Assembly: GCA_921293015.1 (NCBI GenBank)
Contig: OV121097.1
Coordinates: 18,413,924-18,477,923, forward strand
DNA: 64,000 nucleotides
Reading direction: 5' to 3'
Source: Phorcus lineatus
Taxonomy: Eukaryota > Mollusca > Gastropoda > Trochida > Trochidae
A program made the translations under genes and the position numbers. The notes beneath the pieces were generated by a model. It was given only the letters and a program-made list of their open reading frames with translations, did no database searches and was not told the DNA's origin. Shown here piece by piece: positions 12,044 through 24,461 of this stretch. Each line of letters begins with the position of its first letter. Position 1 is the stretch's first letter.

Positions 12044-15000
12044 GGACACTGATTAGAAAATTCAAATTGCTATGTAGACACTATGAACATAGATAATATT
12101 GGTGAAGACTCCTGGAATAACGGTAGGAATCCGTCATATGTATGTCCAAGAAATCACAATTATTTAAAGTGTGCAATGGTACGTTAATCATAATTGAGAG
12201 TTGATTCTAGATTCTTCAACCTGGACCTGACCTGGCCCTTCCCCAACGACTTGTAACGATGACTTTACAATCCATTTAACTTCATTCTCTGCAGGCCAAA
12301 TGTCCGTCCAAAAGCTGACACTATTTTAACAAAGGCGTTATTTTTACCCTTCCTCTTGTAAGTTCACTCACTCAACTAAGCTATATTCTCCAGTCTAATG
12401 TTAAAGATTAATACACACTGTCATGAATATCACAAATAAAACTTTCATCTTTGTTTTTAGAATTAAATCTCATAATCCTAACTAACAGGGTCTCAATATC
12501 TATTATTTCCATGTTGCCATTCCCAGCTGACCGCAGGCTAAACCAGGGTTTGCTGTGCACTGGGAAAGTTCATTTGTAGATCTGCGTAATAGGGGTTGCG
12601 TTGTGGAGAGTTGGTGTCTTTCTTTGAGAATTATGCTATTGTCTGATCTTGTCATGTCCACAGAAGTATTATTTATGTTTCCACCTCACTGAAGCTACCT
12701 CAGTATCTAGGAATCATGTAGTTTTGTCGACGTATTAAATATTGCACTTTTAACTATAGAAACTGCAGGACTTATGCCACTTCATTAAAAATAGGTATTG
12801 TATTATGTTGTGTGCATGAAAAGGAATCCTTAGCTCATCACTATTTAAAGTATTGTGTTGATGGAAGTGGATTCTTGGCGCTTCAACAAATAAAAGTCTT
12901 GTGTTGGTTGGTTTAATTGTGATTTATGAATTTTCACCGATAAAGGTATTGTGTTAAATGATGTAATTGGAATTCTTCATCATCACCAATGTAGTTTTGT
13001 TTTTGCTGGGAGAACTTGTGATTCTAAGCTCTTCCCCGAATGAATGTCTTATGTTGCCTGTAGGAATTACCTATCCTAACCCTTTACCAACGGTAGGTCG
13101 TATTTTTGGGGGTGATGTGTGAATGCTATTAAATTTAGTGTTATTTGGCGGAGGGAAACTAATAACTTGGTACACATGTATGTAAAAACTATTAACAACC
13201 CGCTTAGTGGCAATAGTAGAGATGAACTCTGAGATATGAGCCAAGTGTCCTTCAGATCAGTGACAATGCTCAACTAAGTCCCTTATAGGTTATAGCTTGT
13301 ACTTTGCTGATGCTAGTTGAAATAATCGTCTTATATCTACTTCAATGTGTCAACTGTACTGTACGTCAGCAACTTCCTGTTGCAGGGCGAAAACCGCAAT
13401 GTTTCGATTGTAGCTCAACTTCCAACTGACCGGAGTTACCCATTTCGATATCCTTTTGTGTAAAATGGGGTAAGGTTCAATAAAATGATGCAGTTTCAGG
13501 TTGCATGAAAGATAATTGATTGCAACAAATTCTCCTCCAGTCCGCTGGTATTCGGTTAGCTGAAAACAATGCCGCTGTTGACAACACGGTAATCTCTGGC
13601 AGAGAGTTTTTGAAGAAGGTTGACTCACAAATGTCTCTGCCGTTTTGCAATACCATTGAGATTCTGAAGATACGCTCTAGCCATCACTTACTCGTGATTG
13701 CTTCCCTACATATGAGGTGTATCACATGTCAAAGTTAATAGTGAAAGGAATTTTATATAATGACTACGCATTATTCGTTTTCAATTTGCTGTTAACGGAA
13801 GTGACAAATATCACAGAATATTTTGCACGTACAGTCACCTCAAATGAAACTATATGTCAGTGTTTAACGCGGGCTACGCAATGGAAGATTAGTTATTTGT
13901 CAAAAGGTAATGTGTATTTATAGTGCTGTTGCTTTATATGAAAACTTCAGCATGTATAATGTATGCTAAAAAATTTAACTGTATGTAATAGACCAACATT
14001 TTAAACACTATGTTGGTGTCCGGACAAATGTATATAGCGAATTTGCAACTGTAATATCATTTTGAGATTTTACTTTAAAGTTGATATCGATGATAAGCTA
14101 TTTCTTCTTTAAGGGCGCTAACAACCTTACTGGATATTAAGTTGAAAACATTACCAGAAATTATGAATTATGAGATAACTCTGAAAAGGTCATCAGCCAT
14201 GGTTAATAGGTGGTAACATTTGACGTAGTACATCAGTAGACAGGTGCGGATATCGCCTTGTTGCAGACGTAGATGGCACAGGTTGATAGGTTAAACAACA
14301 CAGACCCTCCCAATAGCCAGTAGAGCTACCCAAGTGAAGTCTACGGAAAGGACGGGGATTGCGGACACACGTCTGCCGCATGGGCCGCTTTGTTGACGAC
14401 AACCCTGACAGCACAAGATGGTCACCTTCGTCACTCGTGATTCAAGTGAACACCAACCATAAAGGTGACAAAGAGTAAGGACCAATGTAGAATGGTAGAA
14501 AATGCTTTCACAAACCAGTTTATATATATACATACTCATATTTGTGAAACATTTTGTTTAAAGTGTGACATATCGGACACTTGGTATTTTGTCTTCATTA
14601 TTTTCAAATGCCTATGAAAATCAACTGAAAGTGCACTTTTGATATATGACGAAACAAGGGCTGACGGCACGGGATGGTTACATTGTTTGGTTAGGGTGAG
14701 ACTTATCCCTGATTCATCTTTGTGATGTTGGCGAGTAGTAAAAGTTATGCGCAACACCATTTATTACTTAGATTTTGTGTGAAATTCACCTTTGCTTGGT
14801 TGATATGACTTAGCTCGCTTAAGAAAATTTGCAATTCACAAAATCGTTTTGTAAAATTAGTAAAAGAGGAAATATTTTATGTCCTCCATAAGCGAGTGGT
14901 GTTGAGCGGCGCTTCTGTTCAGACCAGACGAAGTAGATCTCGCCAGTTGTCTCGTACTTTATTTATGATAGTTTAATGTTTATATTCGTCTTTGTTGATA

Positions 15001-15334
15001 GATCGCAGTATTTATACTGAGATTTATTCATGTTCATTTGTTATGAACACAAAGTATTGTCATTGTTAGTGTTTCAGGTGTAAATAGTTTATATGTTCTT
15101 ATCACGTTATGAATAAAATCATTTTATTACATAGCATGACTGTGTTGTAGTCTATTAGATGTGTGACGCGTTAAAATAGTATTACTGTATCTAGTTTTAT
15201 ACAATCAGCAAATCTCACGATAATTAAAAACAACATGAGAAACAGTACAAACATTAAAGGGATGAAGAAAAGCCTGGCTCAACGAATAAGCTCAATATGT
15301 AAAATAATCATTAAGCGTAGTTTTGTCATTTAAG
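12044..15334. other. Intergenic, no supported gene
   Basis: AT-rich sequence with only short open frames that lack splice or protein-family support. Near 12770-12960 there are loosely similar phrases around ggtattgtgtt that may be old diverged repeats. Confidence 0.5.
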
Positions 15335-17027
15335 CATCTTCCTACGCAAAGCTTAACTATTGCCAGTCTCGAATTGTCCGAGTTAACCCTTGCTGCAGAG
15401 ATAAGACTTTCCTGTGCTAGCTCTCTAGCTCACTGCAAAGGAATTAGATAGTCCAATCAGAAAGCTCCTAGCAAAATCTACATCCGGGGACTCGAACAAA
15501 CATGGCTGCGCCCATGTCGCAGTCTGTCGACTGAAAGATTTGTAAAGAGAAAGTGCCGCCTCCAAAGCAATGAACAATATATTCAAGTTCATTTATGTTT
15601 ATAGTCAATTTGCGTTATTATTTTTCTACAACCCTATAGCAGATAGCGGGCTGTCAAAGAATTTATTCTTAAATTGCTTCGGTAAACTAATCAAGCTCGA
15701 TGAAATTGACCATGATTTGAAGCACCGACTCGATGCACTACGCCCGGCAAGACTTTATTTCCTGTCATCGTACAATTGTTTTATCTTTTGTGCTTGCACA
15801 AACTTTATTGAATACCCATTGAACCGAAACATTGATAAAAAAATTACGTAAATTAACAGATAAAATTTGAACATCTCGCGATGTCATAACACTCGAAATG
15901 TAGTAGCCTGCGACCTCGTTGTATCGCGGTAGTAAACGTTACTCTCAACAAACTTTACTTCTTGCAGTCAAAAACCAGGTATGTTGACGTGTACCATTTA
16001 AATATCATGTCGTCAAAAACAAATAAAAAAAGTAAAACAATTGTTATATTTACTTCCATTTTCACTTACTTTATTTTCATTTATTTTTGTACTTGGTACT
16101 TGGTATGTGCTTTGATATAAAAATTATTCTCTCTCCATGAAATATTTCCCGTTTTGCTTGTACGTGTGTTTGTGAACAGTTGGATAATAAAAATGAGACT
16201 TGTGCACACGATAAAGATAGACAATTGTTATGTTCTTGATATGGTGTCAAAGCTTACCAACTAAAAAGGTGTGCCCGGTAAAACTAAGACAAGTTAGTCC
16301 ACTTTTGTAGTAATTGTAACAGAATATTTTTCGTAGTTTTGCAAATGCTTTTATCTAATCTTAATATCAACTAAAATTAAATTAAATTTATTGTAATGAT
16401 AATATTACTTTGTTTCGTTAAAAGATATTAATTTATCAATTAAATCATAATTGCCCTGAAAATAGGGCACGTCTGTTAATATACATTGCATAGACAATAT
16501 CAATATATACTATTCATTGTATGTCTAAAATATGTTCTCCCCTATAAATTTGATTTTCACATATTTTCCAGGATAATTTTTCAGCTATTTAAAAATAAAC
16601 AATGTGTAAACTGTACTTATTTGATGAAAAAATACAATTATACAATGGTAACGACCACGATAAATGGGCCTACATACTTCCATTTGAAAAAATATAAGGG
16701 GCGCAGTCATATGTTATTAATTTACCAAAACCGGTCCTAATAACAACAAAAGCATCTTTTCCGTCCATCAATACATTTATAAACTGAATCTTCTTGTTTG
16801 AAAGGTTTGCAATGTCAACTTCTTAGTAATCTGATCGATCAGGTCAGTCTCTATGGGCGCGGCCATTTTGATTATATCGCAAATGACACGGCGTCGCCGA
16901 TTGGCTATAGTAAGGGAGGTAACTGGAGATAACTAAAACTCGCCAGTGAGGGCGCTGGTATCAAGCCAGAAAAGTCTTATCTCGGCAACAGTTCGGGACT
17001 GGCAATAGTTAAGCTTTGCGTAGGAGA
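15335..17027 (+). mobile_element. DNA transposon copy A with ~60-bp terminal inverted repeats
   Basis: Begins catcttcctacgcaaagc and ends with the inverted form gctttgcgtagga; the inverted repeat runs on through gccagtctcgaattg-type sequence. It shares nearly its full length with copy C (18965-20566, opposite orientation) and both end regions with copy B. Its target duplication is not clear because the right end is altered. Two short open frames (15570-15851 and 16486-16740) are shared with other copies, but no transposase is recognisable, so it looks non-autonomous. Confidence 0.88.
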
Positions 17028-17316
17028 ATTTAGTAATCTGAGTGAAACAAGTAAACTTCGTATTTGGAGTAATCATCAATTTTAGCTGTGTCATTTTTAC
17101 TTAAAATTCTTTAAAATCTATTAGTTCTTTCAGCCTGAAAAGTCCGACCGTTAATCTGTTAGTCTTTTTGTCAACTTTTCGCTGTTTCGATGTCCTCTCT
17201 ACAACCAATGACTTTGTCCCTAATAATTACAACAGCGTCCCTGCCCTTAAATCCTTCTTTCATCTTTTTCTCTAGAACAGGTCAACAAAGCTAAATTCTT
17301 ATGTTAAGATTTCTTG

Positions 17317-17325
17317 GCTAAGGGG
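17317..17325. repeat. Target site duplication, left of copy B
   Basis: gctaagggg, repeated exactly at 18298-18306. Confidence 0.9.
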
Positions 17326-18297
17326 CATCTTCCTACGCAAAGCTTAACTATTGCCAGTCTCGAACTGTCCAAGTTAACCCTTGCTGCCGACACAAGACTT
17401 TCCTGTGCTAGCTCTCTAGCTCACTGCAAAGGAATTAGATAGTCCAATCAGAAAGCTCCTAGCAAAAGCTAAATCCGGGCACTCGAACAAACATGGATGC
17501 GCACATGTCGCAGTCCGTCGACTGAAAGATTTGTAAAGAGAGAGTGCCGCCTCCAAAGCAATGAACAATATATTCAAGTTCATTTATGTTTATAGTCAAT
17601 TTGCGTTATTATTTTTCTACAACCCTATAGCGGACAGCAGCCTGTCAAAGAATTTATTCTTAAATTGCTTCGGTAAACTAATCAAGCTCGATAAACTTGA
17701 CCATGATTTGAAGCACCGACTCGATGCACTACGCCCGGCAAGACTTTACTTCCTGTCATCGTACAATTGTTTTATCTTTTGTGCTTGCAAAAACATTATT
17801 GAATACCCATTGAACTGAAACATTGATTAAATTTTACATAAATTAACCGATAAAATTTGAACATCTCGCGATGTCATAACACTAGAAATGTAGCAGCCTG
17901 TGACCTCGTTGTATCGCGGTAGTAAAAACCAGGTATGTTGACGTGTACCATTTAAATATCATGTCGTCAATAAAAAAAATAAAACAATTGTTATATTTAC
18001 TTCCATTTTCACTGATTTGATTGGGTCATTTTCATTTTTGAAAATATTACTTTGGTTACTTCGTATGTGCTTTGATAAAAATTATTCTCTCTCCATGAAA
18101 TGTTTCCCGTTTGGCTTGTACGTGTGTTTGTGAACAGTTGGATAATAAAAAATGAGACTTGTGCACTTGTTACCTTGAGATTACTAAAAATCGCCAGAGG
18201 GGGCGCTGGTATCAGCACAGGAAAGTCGTATGTCGGCAGCAAGGGTTAACTTGGACAGTTCGAGACTGGCAATAGTTAAGCTTTGCGTAGGAAGATG
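17326..18297 (+). mobile_element. DNA transposon copy B, internally deleted, perfect 9-bp target duplication
   Basis: This 972-bp element starts catcttcctacg and ends cgtaggaagatg. It is flanked by gctaagggg at 17317-17325 and 18298-18306, a perfect 9-bp target site duplication. It shares both ends with copy A but lacks much of the interior. A 9-bp duplication with long inverted repeats is typical of Mutator-like (MULE) elements; that class is inferred from the duplication alone. Confidence 0.92.
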
Positions 18298-18306
18298 GCT
18301 AAGGGG
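18298..18306. repeat. Target site duplication, right of copy B
   Basis: gctaagggg, matching 17317-17325. Confidence 0.9.
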
Positions 18307-18329
18307 AATCATAATCCAATAATTGGCGG

Positions 18330-18690
18330 CCGGCCCCTAATTGGCGACGCCCTTAAAATCTATTTTACTCAAGAAGCAAAAGGCTAGAAGGAATATCCTT
18401 GGTTATGTGAGTTTTAATTTATAAATTGAGCAAGTCTGTGGCCCAAAATAGGGTTCACATTAGCCACGCCCTTAAAACCTATTTTCATATTTATCTAAAA
18501 AAGCAAAAGGATTAGAAAGCTGAAATGTCTTGTACAGTCTCCTTGGATAAAGAGAATGTGTTTTAAAGTTCAAGTGACCCTGTGACCCCTATTGAAGGTC
18601 ATATGTCACATGCTACTAAAACCTAATTTCATCTTCTTCTTAAAATGTATAAGGCCTAAAAAGCTGAACTGATTTTTAAAAGAATCATGA
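18330..18690 (-). repeat. Diverged relics (about 3 units) of the 145-bp satellite
   Basis: Read on the reverse strand, phrases match the monomer of the array at 56-60 kb. Here aaaacctaatttcatcttc mirrors gaagatgaaattaggt there, attagaaagctgaa and agtctccttgg mirror the monomer centre, and tgacccctattgaaggtca mirrors the palindrome. Identity is low, so this is an old copy of the same family. Confidence 0.6.
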
Positions 18691-18964
18691 CTGTAACAGT
18701 TATAATTATTACAACGATATATTCTGACTGTACCGATAAGCATTCAAATAGTAGTTTTCAAAATCAATCGGTACTATTTGATAAGATAAGTCAATGAAAA
18801 TGTTTGACATATTTGACCTCAAGGAAAGAGGTATGCTGGAACCCAACCTTCCATTTGTAGCCATTAACGTTTTTAGGCTGCTTTCTTCAAATGATTAGTA
18901 AAGTATTATACCATTATATAAATACGCCCGATTTACGAATTGGTTTCATTTTCATTAATCTACC

Positions 18965-20566
18965 CATCTTCCTACGCAAAGCTTAACTATTGCCAGTCTC
19001 GAATTGTCCGAGTTAACCCTTGCTGCCGAGATAAGACTTTTCTGGCTTGATACCAGCGCCCTCACTGGCGAGTTTTAGTTATCTCCAGTTACCTCCCTTA
19101 CTATAGCCAATCGGCGACGCCGTGTCATTTGCGATATAATCAAAATGGCCGCGCCCATTGAAAGTGACCTGTTTGATCAGGTTACAAAGAAGTTGGCATC
19201 GCAAACCTTTCAAACAAGAAGATTCAGTTTATAAATGTATTGATGGACGGAAAAGATGTTTTTGTTGTTATTAGGACCAGTTTTGGTAAATAAATAACAT
19301 ATGACTGCGCCCCTTATATTTTTCAAAGGGAAGTTTGTAGGCCCATTTATCGTGGTCGTTACAATTATATAATTGTATTTTTTCATCAAATAAGTACAGT
19401 TTACACATTGTATATTTTTAAATAGCTGAAAAATTATCCTGGAAAATATGTGAAAATCAAATTTATAGGGGAGAACATATTTTAGACATACAATGAATAG
19501 TATATATTGATATTGTCTATGCAATGTATATTAACAGACGTGCCCTATTTTCAGGGCAATTATGATTTAATTGATAAATTAATATCTTTTAACGAAACAA
19601 AGTAATATTATCATTACAATAAATTTAATTTAATTTTAGTTGATATTAAGATTAGATAAAAGCATTTGCAAAACTACGAAAAATATTCTGTTACAATTAC
19701 TACAAAAGTGGACTAACTTGTCTTAGTTTTACCGGGCACACCTTTTTAGTTGGTAAGCTTTGACACCATATCAAGAACATAACAATTGTCTATCTTTATC
19801 GTGTGCACAAGTCTCATTTTTATTATCCAACTGTTCACAAACACACGTACAAGCAAAACGGGAAATATTTCATGGAGAGAGAATAATTTTTATATCAAAG
19901 CACATACCAAGTACCAAGTACCAAAGTAAATGAAAATAAAGTAAGTGAAAATGAAAGTAAATATAACAATTGTTTTACTTTTTTTTTTTTTTTTGACGAC
20001 ATGATATTTAAATGGTACACGTCAACATACCTGGTTTTTGACTGCAAGAAGTAAAGTTTGTTGAGAGTAACGTTTACTACCGCGATACAACGAGGTCGCA
20101 GGCTACTACATTTCTAGTGTTATGACATCGCGAGATGTTCAAATTTTATCTGTTAATTTACGTAATTTTTTTATCAATGTTTCGGTTCAATGGGTATTCA
20201 ATAAAGTTTTTGCAAGCACAAATATAAAACAATTGTACGATGACAGGAAATAAAGTCTTGCCGGGCGTAGTGCATCGAGTCGGTGCTTCAAATCATGGTC
20301 AATTTCATCGAGCTTGATTAGTTTACCGAAGCAATTTAAGAATAAATTCTTTGACAGGCCGCTATCCGCTATAGGGTTGTAGAAAAATAATAACGCAAAT
20401 TGACTATAAACATAAATGAACTTGAATATATTGTTCATTGCTTTGGAGGCGGCACTTTCTCTTTACAAATCTTTCAGTCGACAGACTGCGACATGGGCGC
20501 AGCCATGTTTGTTCGAGTCCCCGGATGTAGATTTTGCTAGGAGCTTTCTGATTGGACTATCTAATT
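18965..20566 (-). mobile_element. DNA transposon copy C, inverted relative to A, one end missing
   Basis: Starts catcttcctacgcaaagc at 18965 and is the reverse complement of copy A over almost its whole length. Homology stops at ctaatt (20566), about 100 bp short of the other terminus, so one inverted repeat is lost and no target duplication can be read. A and C together form a ~1.6-kb inverted repeat with a ~1.9-kb spacer. Confidence 0.88.
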
Positions 20567-23500
20567 GATTACAGGCAAATTAAAAGGCATTTAGCGTTGA
20601 GTCAGAACGTAATTATAAACTTTTTTGCGATAAACACAAACCACATAAATACACAAACGGGATTTTGAACCTTTGTATTGGTTTTTTTCAACGACCTGAA
20701 TCAAACAGTGTTTTTATCGTTCATGTATCAGTGATCATCTCCATGATGGTCATCGTCATGCTCATCTTCGTCATCATCATGGTGGTTGTGCTTCACCTCG
20801 CTTTCATCGATGCAAATAGCTATCAAAAAATTATCGACAACCAAAACCAGGGCTCGATTGCATTCGTTCTTTACATCTCTGGAGTTAGTTCCCGTCCTGA
20901 AATAAATCCAAACAATTGATGAAACAAACGTCTCTGTTTGTGTCTATGTTGTATTTTTTCTTTAATACTAATTTTACTTGAATACGTTGATTCGAGCAGC
21001 ATTGAAGAGCTTTTTCGCCAGATCGAGATTAAAGAGTCACTCGTGATTCGTAAGAGTCACAAAGGCCAAAATGTAGAAAAACTCAAAGTACTGACTATTC
21101 CTGAAAAGTAAAATTTTGATGATAATCGGTTCAATAGAATGAATAGACGTAGAGGTGAGTTAACCGTGTGAATGTCCTACTCAACTGATAAGCACATTGG
21201 TGCTTATTTTCAGAAACAACCAATACTCCCGATCAAATAACACAATTTATGAAATTTGACATATTTCACCCCAACGACATAATCGTTGCCCCTTTAACAT
21301 GTAATCAATGAGTTGAAATGATACAACGAATTTATCAGGGAAATTGTTTTTCATATAAAAAACATATTCCAATATGAAAAGATATTACCAAGGATAAAGA
21401 AGCTATGAAAATATGTCATAAATGGCAATAATATAGCAGCGTAATGTCTTTGCTACATGAGTGGTGAAAGGTGTTTGTGATACCAGGCGGTCCAGGCGGT
21501 GGTATCCGGAAAAAGAAGCGTGAGTTGAAACGCATAAAATTTCATTTCTTTTTGTTGTGTGGAAAGTTGCTGCTCACAATAGGTGCAGACAGGTTTAATG
21601 ACCAGCTCAGATATTAAAGGTCACCACATCTGGGATAAAAGTAAGACAACCTCAACAAAGTGTTTTAATTTCCAAAACAAATGCAAGCGTTGATATCCTT
21701 TCTTATAAATGTTGTAAGTGTTTTGAATCACAGTACAAAAATATTCTCCATTACATTCTCTGATTTGATTTCCCACATTCAAAGATAAAGTTATAATGAC
21801 TATACAGAAACAATATGACTATAGAAACAAAAAACGAAGCCTCGCGGAGCACCAGTGCATATACATATAATTAACGATATATATTAGAAAAAAACTTAAT
21901 GCCACTTAAACGTTACAACATGATTAACATGTTATGGTTGTTTATAAACAAGACATTAATTATTCTATCGTATGATATTTGAAATATATACATGTATGTT
22001 GTGAATTTTGTCAAAATTTAATTGTATCGGATGAGAAATCAAACACCTTCTTCTAACATGTTACATAGCTTTTAAATGCTGATAAATGTATTGTACTGGA
22101 GGTGATTGATTATAAGTATTCATAAATCAAAGAAAGCGGGAATTTAAATGCTTTTTTGTTCAATATAGTGCCCCTTAATTACACAAAAGTAAAAGTATTT
22201 GTCTTTGGTGTGTAGAATCTGATTCCTGGCAACAATGACGTCATCATCGGACCGGAAATGCCCTCCGGCAAGACATTTCTTCAGTGACAGACGCAGGTGA
22301 ACAATACGACTGCTGTAACCACCAGTAAAGGATGGTAACCACTATATCAGCTGGCATGTGCAAAAGTGGAATGTCCTGGTGGAAAATCACGTCCTTGGTA
22401 AAGTTTCCTCGTTCCTTCGTCTGAATTTCCCTTAATTTGACTTCCAAGTGAATCATAGTATGTGTTATATAACTGTTTAACCCTATAGGTAGTAATCCAC
22501 CGCAGAACACCCGCAGAATACCAGAATACTGAAGTTACCACCTTTACTACTGACGAAACAGTCTAGCCTTTTGGATTTGTGACATAATGTCCTTCCACTT
22601 CGTCGATCGACATTTGTCTTTGGTAGAAAGTGGTTGACCCAAAGTTCCTCTATCATTATAATTCGCTTAAGAAAACCGTAAGGAAAGGCTTCTATTTCAG
22701 TTACATTCTCTTTTGAAAAGATTTGTCGTTAAAGCTATTTGGAACCAGTCTTGCCGAAACGTTTGTCATTTGCAAAGTTTCAGCGATAATAATATGATCC
22801 AGCTTCTGACTCATGCAAAGTAATCGATCACCGAATCTATCGGTTATTCGCCGGTCGCTCATTTTCATCAGATCGACTTTTCTGAATCACTTCTGTTGAC
22901 GTTTAAGGTCGACTATGACGTCACTACAGGGGTTGTTCAAATTTAGTTGAGCTGACCACCGTCTAATTTCTGCATATAAAGAAGAACCATGCCCTGATGT
23001 CTCACCATGCCATCATGGACAACGTCTTAGTTCCTTTTCATACAAAAACTTAATCACATCTTTCTACTCGATAAAGGCAAATTCTATTAATAACAGACGC
23101 AATACTTTCAGCGAAAAAAAGTTAAAAGTTGTTGACACAATCAAAAGAACATGATGGATCACGCACAGGGTATGGTGCAAGCCAATCAAATGGCTGACTA
23201 CCAAAAGCAAAAAGATTTAGATCATACGTTTCAAACAAGGTTCTGGTCTGAAATCGTTATTAACGTTTTTGGGTTTTTTGACACTCACGATCTTACAGGT
23301 TTTCCAAAAAAATAGGAACATCATGAGACTTGATCGATATTTGATATTACTATTGGAAGATAACGAGCGGGCGGGTGCTGGTCACCAAGGATATAGATCG
23401 GTACGTTACAAATTCAAATATAACATGGACGAGTAAACCCAAAATTAATTAAAAACAGAAAAGGAGCTATCCTCCTGAAATCATGATCCACTGAATGTGA

Positions 23501-23627
23501 TAAGTCAAGGCCAACTTCGATTGTCTTAAATAGGTCATTGAGTACTGCTTATGTTAGGAATCCGATGTCGTCTTTTTATCAATACTCAGTTGGACAAAAT
23601 TAATCTGCTCATGTCAGAGTGAACAGA
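20567..23627. other. AT-rich region without a supported gene
   Basis: Contains an imperfect (ATC)n-rich stretch near 20720-20800, which produces a hydrophobic-looking open frame that I do not believe. A reverse-strand frame at about 22244-22541 has an acceptor-like site near 22303 but no family support. Confidence 0.45.
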
Positions 23628-23786
23628 AGACTAATTGCTAGTTTCCAGCAAGGGTCGCGACAGTGTGAGACTGTCCCATTGAAGAGAAGACTATATATGT
23701 GCTAGTAATCATCAAGGTTAAAGACAGTGTGAGATTGTCCCGGTGAAGAGAAGACATGTATGTGCTAGTTTTCAGCAAGGTTAAGT
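23628..23786 (+). repeat. Detached units of the 60-bp minisatellite
   Basis: Two to three diverged units (gacagtgtgagactgtccc ... gctagttttcagcaagg) of the array that resumes at 24462. They are separated from it by about 675 bp of other sequence. Confidence 0.85.
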
Positions 23787-24461
23787 AGTAAATAATGACC
23801 TGGTGACGAGCGATTATGGCAAAAAAAAACTCGCAAGGGCGTTAGCCATAACGCGAGGCAATCCGGTCATTATTTGGCTTACATTCCCGCGGAACATTCC
23901 TACAAAGTTTTCAAACCAAATAGTTTTTATAAGATTAATTTGTAAACGTTTTACTTTGCGTGTTTATGTGTCCTGACCTAACGAATCCAGTAGGATATTA
24001 ACGATATCTGGCTGCTTGAGATTTTAAAGCTAAATATTTGATTCTAAAGATTAGGAATTGACATAACCTTACACCTATATATTTTCATGTATATATACAT
24101 ATACATTTATATGTATACCAGGGGGAAAACAGTACAGACATGACACCACAAAATGAACAGTTACAGGCAGGGATCCTCGTTAGCTCAAATGGTAAAGGCG
24201 TTACTCGTCAGCAAAGAGGTCCCGGGTTCGAATCCAACTTTCGCTAATGTCAAATTATCAAAATTGTACAAGTTTAATCGTTTGTGTAGGTTGAACATCT
24301 CATAACACCCACCTGCGTAAAAACAAAGGACATAATATATGATTTGAATGAAATGTGATAGTGCCCTAGGGCGATATGGAGAAACAACCGATGATTACGT
24401 CATAAGAGGTTGATATGAGAATGAACCAATGTTAAAAGAATGGGAACATATCACACCGAGG
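23787..24461. other. Non-satellite insert between minisatellite blocks, with hairpin and tRNA-like segment
   Basis: An imperfect hairpin lies at 23791-23874: aataatgacc...ttatggc pairs with gccataa...ggtcattatt. Near 24170-24245 there is a segment with pol III box A (tagctcaaatgg, 24181-24192) and box B (ggttcgaatcc, 24225-24235). The stems are too damaged for a working tRNA, so it is a tRNA pseudogene or SINE head. Whether the whole block is one inserted element is unresolved. Confidence 0.5.

Noticed and set aside
20665..20919. Hydrophobic 84-codon open frame
   Set aside because: The hydrophobic part comes from an (ATC)-rich stretch; there is no family match or splice support.
22244..22541. 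Candidate third exon for the reverse-strand secreted-protein gene
   Set aside because: An acceptor-like site in the right phase exists near 22303, but the encoded sequence does not resemble exon 3 of the paralogue convincingly.
24170..24245. Functional tRNA gene
   Set aside because: Box A and box B are present, but the T-arm and D-arm stems do not pair, so it is at best a pseudogene or SINE head.
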